DNA from: Candidatus Omnitrophota bacterium
GTDB taxonomy: Bacteria; Omnitrophota; Gorgyraeia; Duberdicusellales; 4484-171
DNA length: 49,556 bases
Direction of reading: 5' to 3'
Assembly (NCBI GenBank): GCA_003154195.1
Contig: PMCS01000012.1
Span: 1-49,556, forward strand
Position numbers and translations under genes: made by a program
Shown here: positions 15,838 to 22,565 of the stretch, piece by piece
Numbering within the stretch: position 1 is the first letter of the stretch
How the letters are laid out: each line of letters starts with the position of its first letter
The notes under the pieces: model-generated
Databases searched by the model: none
Told to the model about the DNA's origin: nothing
Seen by the model: the letters and a program-made list of their open reading frames with translations, nothing else

Positions 15838-16263
15838 ATGAATCCAAATAAAGTGAAGATCAGTCACCGGAGTTTTACCTTAATCGAATTAATGCTGGTG
15901 GTAATTATTATCAGCGTTTTGGTCGCGATGGTCGCGCCGAGATTCGCCGGAAGGAGCGAAGAGGCGAGAAAAGGCGTGGCCCATGCCGATATCGAAGTAA
16001 ACATCGCCACAGCGTTAAAGCTATATGAAATGGATAACGGTGCTTTTCCTACTACTGACGAAGGTTTGGCCGCCCTTTCCAGCGCTTCCGGTTCGGCAAA
16101 AAACTGGAAAGGGCCTTATATCGAAAAAAAACCCAAAGATCCCTGGGGTAATCCTTATCAATATAAATCTCCCGGAACTCATCGGCCGGATTATGATCTG
16201 TATTCTCTGGGTAGAGACGGCACGGAAAGCAGCGACGATATAACCAATTGGCAGGAACAATGA
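15838..16263 (+). CDS. gspG: Type II secretion major pseudopilin GspG
   Basis: A 141-residue prepilin. The N-terminal leader ends in ISHRS, then FTLIELMLVVIIISVLVAMVAPRF forms the pilin helix. The -1 residue at the cleavage site is serine, not the usual glycine. DPWGNPYQYKSPG and YDLYSLGRDG near the C terminus are GspG signatures of the calcium-binding region. It would polymerise into the periplasmic pseudopilus after PilD cleavage and methylation. No other gsp genes are adjacent. Its stop overlaps the next kinase gene by ATGA. No ribosome site precedes the ATG. Confidence 0.9.
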   Translation: MNPNKVKISHRSFTLIELMLVVIIISVLVAMVAPRFAGRSEEARKGVAHADIEVNIATALKLYEMDNGAFPTTDEGLAALSSASGSAKNWKGPYIEKKPKDPWGNPYQYKSPGTHRPDYDLYSLGRDGTESSDDITNWQEQ

Positions 16264-17522
16264 TAAAAAAAATACTGGCGGTAGACGATGACGCCGCGGT
16301 TCTTAAAGTAATGAAAACCGCCCTTCAGGATAACGGTTATGAAGTTGTCGCCGTCGAAAGCGGCGCAAAAGCTATAAAAGAAATACGGAAAGAATTTTAC
16401 CCTCTTATTATTCTTGACGTCAAACTTCCCGATACCGACGGTTTGGCCGTATTAAAAATGCTGCGTGAGTTGCAAAAAGAATCTTTGCATAGTGTAGTGA
16501 TTATGGTTACGGGGTTTCCCAGCGAAGAGATAGTCGTGGAAGCGATTAAAAACGGCGCGAACGATTATTTGGCTAAACCGTTTAATTTAACGGAGTTTTC
16601 TTACAGCGTAAACCGCAACGCTAAGGTGGCGGAATTGGAAATTGAGAAGTATGAATACGCAAGGCAATTAGCCCAGAAGAATAAAGAATTAGGAGAAACA
16701 TTGCTTGAGTTAAAAAAAGCAAAAGACACGGCGGATAATTGTAATATTACTTTAGAAAGAATGGTAGAAGAAGAAATGCGCAGTTTTCAGATTTCTCAAG
16801 CGCAGCTTATACAGTCGGCTAAAATGGCGGCGGTAGGCCAACTTGGCGCCGGCGTTGCCCATGAATTAAACAATCCCCTAACCGCCGTTTTAGGATATAG
16901 CCAGTTTCTTTTACAAAAAACCAAAGATAAAGGCCCTTTAGATATTAATGATTTACGGAGTTATCTTGAGTCTATAGAAAAGGAAACAATACGCTGCAGG
17001 GAGATCGTGAGCAATCTTTTGCAGTTTTCGCGTAAGCCCTTCGGCGAGAAAGATGAACCGATTGATATAAGGAAAGCCATAGATTCGGTTTTTCTCATTA
17101 TCGGCAACCAGCTTAAATTAAATAATATTGAAGTAGAAGCGAAGCTGGCGCCGGATCTTTTTAAGGTCGCGGGCAATCTTAATCAGCTGGCGCAGGTCTT
17201 TATAAATATTTTCTTAAATGCCAGGGACGCGATGAAAGGCAAGGGGAAATTGAGTATCAACGTCCAAAACATTATTGATGAAAAAAACAATAACGCATGC
17301 ACTGTTGCCGTAGCAATCAGTGACACGGGCTGTGGAATAGCCCAGGAAAATTTAGCAAAAATTTTTGAGCCGTTTTTTACCACAAAAGAAAAAGATAAAG
17401 GTACCGGTCTGGGGTTATTCGTTACTTATCAGATTATCCAGGAACATAACGGCAGCATCGAGGTAAAAAGCGAAGTAGGTAAAGGGACCACTTTTACCAT
17501 CACTTTGCCGGCCGCGCAATAA
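16260..17522 (+). CDS. Receiver-linked sensor histidine kinase (REC-HisKA-HATPase)
   Basis: A 420-residue cytoplasmic protein. The receiver domain covers residues 1-120 ([11 protein letters not shown] with the phospho-aspartate, LAKPF lysine). A coiled-coil linker spans about 125-180. HisKA has [18 protein letters not shown] (phospho-histidine near 202), and HATPase has N-box [23 protein letters not shown] and GTGLGLF. No membrane helix is present. ATG 16260 lies inside the gspG stop and has GGCAGGA upstream, so the track start at TTG 16248 is not needed. It may act on the receiver-HD-GYP protein that follows. Confidence 0.92.
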   Translation: MIKKILAVDDDAAVLKVMKTALQDNGYEVVAVESGAKAIKEIRKEFYPLIILDVKLPDTDGLAVLKMLRELQKESLHSVVIMVTGFPSEEIVVEAIKNGANDYLAKPFNLTEFSYSVNRNAKVAELEIEKYEYARQLAQKNKELGETLLELKKAKDTADNCNITLERMVEEEMRSFQISQAQLIQSAKMAAVGQLGAGVAHELNNPLTAVLGYSQFLLQKTKDKGPLDINDLRSYLESIEKETIRCREIVSNLLQFSRKPFGEKDEPIDIRKAIDSVFLIIGNQLKLNNIEVEAKLAPDLFKVAGNLNQLAQVFINIFLNARDAMKGKGKLSINVQNIIDEKNNNACTVAVAISDTGCGIAQENLAKIFEPFFTTKEKDKGTGLGLFVTYQIIQEHNGSIEVKSEVGKGTTFTITLPAAQ

Positions 17523-17569
17523 TTTGCTACTGACGGTTAGATTTATTGACGCTATCCCCGAGGAGATTT

Positions 17570-19072
17570 ATGGCTGATAAAGTTATTCTTGTTGTTGATG
17601 ATGAACAGGTGATTTGTAACCTTTTGTCGGTTGTTTTAAGCGAAAAAGGCTACAAGGTCGTTTATACTACTTCGCCGGTTGAGGGCCTGAAGCTTGCCGG
17701 GGCGCGGCATCCCGACATTATGGTAGTCGATTTAAAAATGCCGGAAATGGATGGGATATCTTTGATACGCCGCGTCAGGGAATTTGACAGCGAGATGATA
17801 ATCGTGGTTATGACAGGGTACCCTTCTTTCGATACGGTGGTAGAGAGTTTGCGTTTGGGGGCATATGATTATGTTACTAAACCTTTTGATATAGGAGAAA
17901 TATCATTTGTAATCGAAAAGGCTTTTGACTATCGTAATTTAATCATTGCCAATAAGAGATTGATGAAAGAATTAGAGGAAAAGAACGCGGAGCTCGAAGA
18001 GAAAGTCGAAGGGCGGACTAAAGAGTTGAGTTTGTTGTACAACGTAAGCAAAGATATAGTTACGTCATTGCAGTTAGATGAAACCCTGAAGGTTATCGTT
18101 GATAGAATAAGCGCAGTCTTGGATTTGGAAATATGTTCGATCCTTCTTTTTGATAAAGTTTCGAAAGAGCTGACGATAAAAGCGGCGTGCGGCCTACCGG
18201 ATGATGCCGTTAAAGTCACCCAGGTTAAGCCGGGAGAAAACATTTCCGGGTGGGTTCTGCAAAATAAAGAAGCAGTTTTTGTAGAGGATATCGAAACCGA
18301 TGGAAGATTCTCCCGCCGGAACCAGGAAAAGTATTATACTCATTCCTTTATCAGTGCCCCGCTTATCTATAAAAACGAGGCAATCGGGGTAATCAATGTT
18401 AACAATAAAAGGTCAAAAAAATCTTTTACTTATGATGATTTCAAGCTTCTTAAGTCTATCGCCGATCAGTCCGTTATCGCTATAGAAAACGCTTCTCTTT
18501 ACACTTCGCTGAACGAAATGTATCTGTGCACGGTTGCCGCTTTAATCTCGGCCCTTGACGCCAAGGATCACTATACCAAGACTCATTCCGATAACGTGGC
18601 GCGTTATGCTTTGGCCATTGCCCTCAGCATGGGATTAGACGAGGAAGCGTTGGAAGACATGCGGTTGGCTTGCGAACTGCATGATTTAGGCAAAATCGGC
18701 GTCCATGATTATATTCTTACCAAACCAGGAAAACTTAATCCCGAAGAGTGGGAAGAGATCAAGAAACATTCTTCTAAAAGCGCGGAAATATTAAAACCTT
18801 TAACCTTTTTAGGCAATATCATCAAGCTTATCGAGCAACACCATGAAAGATATGACGGCAAAGGGTACCCCCATGGCTTTAAGGGTGAAGATATAGAGTT
18901 AGGAGCCCGTATTATTGCTGTGGCCGATTCCTATGATGCTATGACCACACAGCGGCCGTATAAAAAAGTTTTGTCACGGGAAGAAGCCATGGGGGAATTA
19001 GCCAAAAACAGCGGTACTCAGTTTGATCCCATGATTGTTGATGTTTTTTTGAAGATACTGGAATCATTGTGA
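17570..19072 (+). CDS. Receiver-GAF-HD-GYP response regulator
   Basis: A 500-residue protein. The receiver covers 1-120 (VVDDEQ, VVDLKMPEMDG, TKPFD). A coiled coil lies at about 125-160, a GAF domain at about 165-310, and HD-GYP at about 330-495 with THSDNVARYA, ELHDLGKIGVHD, EQHHERYDGKGYPHG and VADSYDAMTTQRPYK. All HD and GYP residues are intact, so it is likely an active c-di-GMP phosphodiesterase controlled by phosphorylation and a GAF ligand. GAGGAGATTT directly before ATG 17570 fixes the start. It follows the kinase by 47 nt, and its architecture matches the receiver plus GAF-HD-GYP pair at 10437-11995. Confidence 0.92.
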   Translation: MADKVILVVDDEQVICNLLSVVLSEKGYKVVYTTSPVEGLKLAGARHPDIMVVDLKMPEMDGISLIRRVREFDSEMIIVVMTGYPSFDTVVESLRLGAYDYVTKPFDIGEISFVIEKAFDYRNLIIANKRLMKELEEKNAELEEKVEGRTKELSLLYNVSKDIVTSLQLDETLKVIVDRISAVLDLEICSILLFDKVSKELTIKAACGLPDDAVKVTQVKPGENISGWVLQNKEAVFVEDIETDGRFSRRNQEKYYTHSFISAPLIYKNEAIGVINVNNKRSKKSFTYDDFKLLKSIADQSVIAIENASLYTSLNEMYLCTVAALISALDAKDHYTKTHSDNVARYALAIALSMGLDEEALEDMRLACELHDLGKIGVHDYILTKPGKLNPEEWEEIKKHSSKSAEILKPLTFLGNIIKLIEQHHERYDGKGYPHGFKGEDIELGARIIAVADSYDAMTTQRPYKKVLSREEAMGELAKNSGTQFDPMIVDVFLKILESL

Positions 19073-19099
19073 TAGTTATATCGGCAATAATTTTATATT

Positions 19100-19134
19100 C
19101 GGGGCGTGGCTCAGCTCGGCTAGAGCACTTGCCC
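19100..19134 (+). pseudogene. tRNA 5' half, interrupted
   Basis: CGGGGCG, TG, D-stem GCTC-AGCTCGGCTA-GAGC, A and the first anticodon strand CTTGC look like the first ~33 nt of a tRNA, possibly tRNA-Pro because it begins with C. After CC the sequence runs straight into the structured repeat R6. No matching anticodon strand, T-arm or acceptor 3' strand follows. An intact tRNA-Pro lies 160 bp downstream. Confidence 0.55.
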
Positions 19135-19135
19135 A

Positions 19136-19254
19136 ATGAGGCTTGGCTTTCAAGCTTATCCGTGGCAGAACGGATGAAAGCCTTAGCCGAATTAGTCCCG
19201 CAGAATATGCATAAATATGCTAGGCATATTTATGCATGGTTCATGATGCGGGAG
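19136..19254 (+). repeat. Structured element copy R6, inside a tRNA remnant
   Basis: P1 is GGCT 19140-19143 with AGCC 19085+100 (19185-19188). It has a T/TT internal loop. P2 is GGCTTTCAAG with GATGAAAGCC (8 outer pairs). The apical stem is ATCCGT with ACGGAT. GAAT follows at 19189-19192, then stem B TCCCGCA 19196-19202 with TGCGGGA 19247-19253 around a nested 13-bp hairpin (ATGCATAAATATG/CATATTTATGCAT). It ends GAGTTTG, as R1 does. Confidence 0.75.
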
Positions 19255-19292
19255 TTTGGTAAAATCTATTCTTTGAATTTATCTGGTGTATC

Positions 19293-19365
19293 CGGGAAGT
19301 GGCCCAATGGCTAGGGTACTTGGTTTGGGACCAAGTGGTTGTGGGTTCGAATCCCACCTTCCCGA
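19293..19365 (+). tRNA. tRNA-Pro (anticodon TGG)
   Basis: Acceptor CGGGAAG pairs with CTTCCCG, the D-arm contains GGCCCAATGGCTAGGGT, and the anticodon stem-loop CTTGG-TTTGGGA-CCAAG reads TGG. The T-arm is GTGGG-TTCGAAT-CCCAC and the discriminator base is A. The first base C is usual for tRNA-Pro. CCA is not encoded. Confidence 0.95.
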
Positions 19366-19434
19366 TCGTGCCCTCAAGTTCGGTGAGGTTAGTGAGGAAA
19401 GACAGCTCATCATTGTGTGGAAGCCCGATACATT

Positions 19435-19515
19435 CTCGGAAGCAATAGCGCTTCGCGCGTTGTGTCCTGCGGACGCAGATTGCTTGCGAGTCCTACCTTC
19501 TCGATGTAATCGAGA
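19435..19515 (+). other. Two consecutive long hairpins between tRNA genes
   Basis: Hairpin 1 (19435-19490) has CTCG/CGAG, AAGCAAT/ATTGCTT and TGTGTCC/GGACGCA stacked with an asymmetric internal loop. Hairpin 2 (19499-19515) is TCTCGAT-gta-ATCGAGA. No ORF is present, and the region between tRNA-Pro and tRNA-Arg is otherwise unexplained. Confidence 0.55.
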
Positions 19516-19554
19516 GGCACTATTTACGGTAAACTAAACATTATTTGTCAATGT

Positions 19555-19661
19555 GTGCCCGTAGCTTCCCGCCTGCGCCTGTGTAGCGGCTCGGCGGGAT
19601 CTCACTGGATAGTTAAATTAATGTGTTCGACAATCGGAGCTATCCAATTTCGTACGGGCGC
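19555..19661 (+). other. tRNA-like cruciform
   Basis: GTGCCCGTA 19555-19563 pairs with TACGGGCGC 19653-19661, TGGATAG 19606-19612 with CTATCCA 19640-19646, and TCCCGCC 19567-19573 with GGCGGGA 19593-19599. GTGCCCGTAGCT and CTGGATAG resemble the 5' part of the adjacent tRNA-Arg (GCGCCCGTAGCTCAATTGGATAG). The 3' arm is like its inverted copy. It may be a decayed or rearranged tRNA. Confidence 0.55.
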
Positions 19662-19695
19662 TCGTTTGACTAAGATAAAAGTTATTTGCAAGCTC

Positions 19696-19769
19696 GCGCC
19701 CGTAGCTCAATTGGATAGAGCACCTGCCTTCTAAGCCGGTGGTTGCGTGTTCGATTCACGCCGGGCGCG
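19696..19769 (+). tRNA. tRNA-Arg (anticodon TCT)
   Basis: Acceptor GCGCCCG pairs with CGGGCGC, the D-arm is GCTC-AATTGGATA-GAGC, the anticodon loop CTTCTAA reads TCT, and the T-arm is GCGTG-TTCGATT-CACGC. The discriminator base is G. The anticodon stem CCTGC/GCCGG has a T-C mismatch at pair 29-41. CCA is not encoded. Confidence 0.9.
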
Positions 19770-19849
19770 CGTATTCTTGTAGGTGGTGCCAAGGCGGCTT
19801 GGGCCAACAAGCGTCATCGTTGTCCGCAAGCCGAATATATTCGTGGAAG

Positions 19850-19877
19850 ATATTTTTTTTGCGGAGCAAAAAAATAT
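19850..19877 (+). other. A/T hairpin abutting the AsmA-like start codon
   Basis: ATATTTTTTTTGC (19850-19862) pairs over 12 bp with GCAAAAAAATAT (19866-19877), with loop GGA. The next base is the A of ATG 19878. It is the same layout as before ispH (7035-7063). No ribosome site lies between. Confidence 0.6.
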
Positions 19878-21104
19878 ATGAAAAAACTAAAACTTACATT
19901 TTTAATCATCGCGATTTTGTTATTTGCCGGTTTTCTTTTGCTTTTTGGTATTGTTGCCGCCAGGGGTAAGACTATTCTGGTTGATGTTTTGGCCAATAAT
20001 TTCAAGACTGAAGTAAAAGTAGATTATGTTTCTTTGGGTTTTCCTTTTACGATTGAAATCGGTAACTTTAATTGCGGGGATATCGCGTTTAAAAAAGCTC
20101 GGATTACGCCGGGAGTTTTTAATCCCTTCGGCGGGGTTTTAACGTTAGGCAGGGTCGAGGTTGAAGGGCTGACTGCCGGTGTGAAGATTTACCGGGATAA
20201 AATAGCGGTTACCCCGTTTTTCGAGCAAAAGTTTTCCGTAAAGACAGTAGTTTTACCCAGAGACGCCTTTAGCATATTTTCGTGTGCTTACGCGCAGAAC
20301 GCGCCAGGCAGGCAACAACCCATGCCTTTTAACATCAATAATTTTTCGATAAAGGATAGCACGGTTACCCTTTATGATTTAGCGTCGAATACCGGCAGCA
20401 GCCCGGCTCAGTTTGTTTTTACAAAAGTCAGCGCCGACATCAAAGATTTATCTTATCCGGCGCTTACCAAATTCTATCTTGATGTTAACGCGTCGATGGC
20501 TTCTCAGGATATAACACTGGAAAATCTGCTGAATGCCAAAGGGTTTGTCGATTTGTCCCGTAAGGATATGGACGTGGACGCCTCGATTAATAATTTTGAC
20601 TATCTGATTTTAAGGGATTATTATTCAGCCGAATGGAAACCGGAATCGCTGGGATTAAAAAAAGCCCTCGTTTCGTTAAAGGCGAAGCTGGTTTCGGTAA
20701 ATAACGATCTCGATATAAAGGCCGATTTCACCGTCGATAATGTCGAGTTTACCGGAGGCGGAGAAAAGTCTTCTAAGTCTGACCGCTATCGGACGATATT
20801 TTCTTTGGCTAATGGCGGAAGCGGAAAATTTTCTTTTTCTTTCCAGCAGCAGACTAAAATGGACGCGCCGAAATTAGATTTTAAAGCTTTAGGAAAGCAG
20901 TTTACTAAATCTGCAGGCAACAACGCGCTGGGCAATATTTTAGGCAATGTTTTAAGCGGCGACGGCGATGCCATTGATAATATTAAAAATCTTTTTAAGA
21001 TAAAAAAGAAACACAAGAATGAACCGGAAAACAGCGCGCCGCCGGATTCTTTAGGACAGCCGGCGCCGGTATCTCCTGATGGCGGTGTTTCTCCAGCGCA
21101 ATAA
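19878..21104 (+). CDS. AsmA-like inner-membrane-anchored envelope protein
   Basis: A 408-residue protein with one N-terminal TM helix (LTFLIIAILLFAGFLLLFGIVA, residues 6-27) and a large periplasmic part of beta-rich segments such as VKVDYVSLGFPFTIEIGNF and GGVLTLGRVEVEGLTAGVKIY. This pattern is typical of AsmA/DUF748-type proteins, which influence outer-membrane assembly or lipid transport. The end is proline/acid-rich and disordered (PENSAPPDSLGQPAPVSP). The track start (19743) reads through tRNA-Arg, so ATG 19878 is the real start. Family assignment is by pattern, not a specific motif. Confidence 0.65.
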   Translation: MKKLKLTFLIIAILLFAGFLLLFGIVAARGKTILVDVLANNFKTEVKVDYVSLGFPFTIEIGNFNCGDIAFKKARITPGVFNPFGGVLTLGRVEVEGLTAGVKIYRDKIAVTPFFEQKFSVKTVVLPRDAFSIFSCAYAQNAPGRQQPMPFNINNFSIKDSTVTLYDLASNTGSSPAQFVFTKVSADIKDLSYPALTKFYLDVNASMASQDITLENLLNAKGFVDLSRKDMDVDASINNFDYLILRDYYSAEWKPESLGLKKALVSLKAKLVSVNNDLDIKADFTVDNVEFTGGGEKSSKSDRYRTIFSLANGGSGKFSFSFQQQTKMDAPKLDFKALGKQFTKSAGNNALGNILGNVLSGDGDAIDNIKNLFKIKKKHKNEPENSAPPDSLGQPAPVSPDGGVSPAQ

Positions 21105-21109
21105 TTTAT

Positions 21110-21130
21110 TTTTTTTGCACAGCAAAAAAT
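21110..21130. other. A/T hairpin before tRNA-His
   Basis: ATTTTTTGC-aca-GCAAAAAAT type hairpin starting 5 nt after the AsmA-like stop. It is a third member of the T-tract/GC/A-tract hairpin class seen at 7035 and 19850. Confidence 0.5.
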
Positions 21131-21134
21131 TACG

Positions 21135-21211
21135 GTAGGCGTAGCTCAGCTGGCCAGAGCCCTTGACTGTGGCTCAAGGTGTCGCGGGTTCAACTCCCGT
21201 CGCCTACACCA
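21135..21211 (+). tRNA. tRNA-His (anticodon GTG)
   Basis: Acceptor GTAGGCG pairs with CGCCTAC, the D-stem is GCTC/GAGC, the anticodon stem-loop CTTGA-CTGTGGC-TCAAG reads GTG, and the T-arm is GCGGG-TTCAACT-CCCGT. CCA is encoded at 21209-21211. The discriminator base is A, where most bacterial tRNA-His have C73 opposite an extra G-1; a G does lie at -1 in the DNA. Confidence 0.93.
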
Positions 21212-21230
21212 TTTTTTATTTTTAGCATGA

Positions 21231-21268
21231 CGAATCCTCCCAAAACCCTTGGGAGGATTCGTTTTTTT
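21231..21268 (+). terminator. Intrinsic terminator after tRNA-His
   Basis: CGAATCCTCCCAA pairs perfectly (13 bp) with TTGGGAGGATTCG, followed by seven T residues. It is the strongest terminator in the window. Confidence 0.9.
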
Positions 21269-21284
21269 GAGGTTCTAACCGATC

Positions 21285-21440
21285 GTGGAGGGCCTGGACT
21301 TCTGGCGAGAGCTTTTTGAGGACAAGGAAGCAACCGGAGAAATCGCTTCGACAATTTTTTCCCGTACTGCCGTACCCGTTATTTATTATATGGCGATGAA
21401 ACCTTTGAATCTTTATTCTCACCTCAACAAGATAATATAG
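21285..21440 (+). CDS. Possible 51-residue ORF or gene remnant
   Basis: GTG-initiated frame VEGLDFWRELFEDKEATGEI... MAMKPLNLYSHLNKII. Composition is protein-like, but the ribosome site is poor and an in-frame stop lies just upstream. It may be a remnant of a larger gene. I do not recognise it. Confidence 0.25.
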   Translation: MEGLDFWRELFEDKEATGEIASTIFSRTAVPVIYYMAMKPLNLYSHLNKII

Positions 21441-21477
21441 AATTTAGACTTATATTTTCTGTTATACCTTAGTACAA

Positions 21478-21505
21478 TTGATTTTTTTTTGATTTTTACT
21501 ATAAT
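21478..21505 (+). promoter_or_regulatory. Sigma70-like promoter for the lipoprotein gene
   Basis: TTGATT at 21478-21483 and TATAAT at 21500-21505 are separated by 16 bp, about 60 bp before the start at 21566. Confidence 0.6.
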
Positions 21506-21565
21506 ACTTATAGGAAATCGGCGGGAGCTGGTTTTATTTTTGTGGACTTTTAACAAAGGAGAAAT

Positions 21566-22213
21566 ATGAAAACAGGGAAATGGATTTTTGGATGTTTGGC
21601 TATTGCTGCGGCTGTCGGGGTTGGTATGGGTTGCGCGTCTACTGGATATAACAAGGCCGGCACTACTGTTACTGCGTTAGATAATTCTGCTAAGGCTATT
21701 GTTAGAGGGAATATGCTTATTGATGAGACGTTAGTCAAGTTGAATGATTTGGTTTATAATCCTAGCTCTAATCTTTTAGTACAGTTTAAGTCGTTTGAGA
21801 AGTCAGTGAATGAGCTTGGTGCGACAGTTAATGATGTCGGGGCTAAATCTAATGATATGAAGGCGCAAGGCGCGGCGTATTTTGCGGATTGGGATCAGAA
21901 AATGGCTAAGATGAAGAACGAAGATATCCGCCATCGCAGCGAAGCTCGAAATAAAGAAGTTTCGGCGCGTTTTGACCGTATTAGCAAACATTATGATGAG
22001 GTCAATGCGGCCTTTGCTCCCTATATGTCTGATTTACATGATGTGCAAAGCGCGCTTTCTGTTGATTTGACCAGTGGCGGTTTATCGTCGGTTAAGGATG
22101 CTGTAGGAAAGGCAAAAGATCATGCTGCGCCGTTGAAGAAGACCATCGAGAAGCTTTCTAGCGAATTTGAGGAAATCGGCCTTTCAATGTCTGCCGAGAT
22201 GTCGCGTCAGTAA
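21566..22213 (+). CDS. Lipoprotein of DUF2959-like type
   Basis: A 215-residue protein with a lipoprotein signal ending VGMGC-AS (cleavage before Cys23), then a mostly alpha-helical body with repeated acidic/basic heptad-like stretches such as VKLNDLVYNPSSNLLVQFKSFEKSVNELGATVNDVG and LKKTIEKLSSEFEEIGLSM. The pattern resembles the DUF2959 family of periplasmic helical lipoproteins of unknown function. AAAGGAGAAAT precedes the ATG. It is a single-gene unit with its own promoter and terminator. Codon use is T-rich. Confidence 0.65.
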   Translation: MKTGKWIFGCLAIAAAVGVGMGCASTGYNKAGTTVTALDNSAKAIVRGNMLIDETLVKLNDLVYNPSSNLLVQFKSFEKSVNELGATVNDVGAKSNDMKAQGAAYFADWDQKMAKMKNEDIRHRSEARNKEVSARFDRISKHYDEVNAAFAPYMSDLHDVQSALSVDLTSGGLSSVKDAVGKAKDHAAPLKKTIEKLSSEFEEIGLSMSAEMSRQ

Positions 22214-22266
22214 TTTGTTAATGGTTTTTTGGTGTTGAGCCAAAAGGCCGGTAGCTTGTTTTATAG

Positions 22267-22306
22267 CCCTCTGTGAGTTTAAAAACTTGCAGAGGGTTTT
22301 TATTTT
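22267..22306 (+). terminator. Intrinsic terminator
   Basis: CCCTCTG (22267-22273) pairs with CAGAGGG (22290-22296), with an inner GTTT/AAAC, followed by TTTTTATTTT. Confidence 0.8.
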
Positions 22307-22457
22307 AATTTAGGTAAATAGTCAGGTTGCCTAAATATTGATTTCTAAGGGGCATGTACCTGAGGAATTCACCTATCTAAACTCGCGGTTTTTTGTTTTA
22401 ACCCCGTATGCAAAATGTATGCATGTTCCTACATTGTTTACAACTTTATAAAATCCT

Positions 22458-22485
22458 TTGAAGGCAAGATATCCGAGAGTATAAT
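22458..22485 (+). promoter_or_regulatory. Sigma70-like promoter for the GT-C gene
   Basis: TTGAAG at 22458-22463 and TATAAT at 22480-22485 are separated by 16 bp, about 80 bp before the start codon at 22566. The rest of the 350-bp gap (22214-22565) holds the terminator and no supported gene. Confidence 0.55.
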
Positions 22486-22565
22486 GTCACTGGAACAGCT
22501 ATCGAAAAATGGCTGATTTAGCTTATCGCGCGTCCAGATACAATATCTGTATTGGATGAATTTAT

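Noticed and set aside
19366-19434. GTGAGGAAAGAC resembling the RNase P GAGGAAAGTCC motif
   Set aside because: No other conserved RNase P regions or expected length are present.
19069-19537. ORFs 19069-19314 and 19286-19537
   Set aside because: They read through the tRNA remnant, the repeat R6 and tRNA-Pro.
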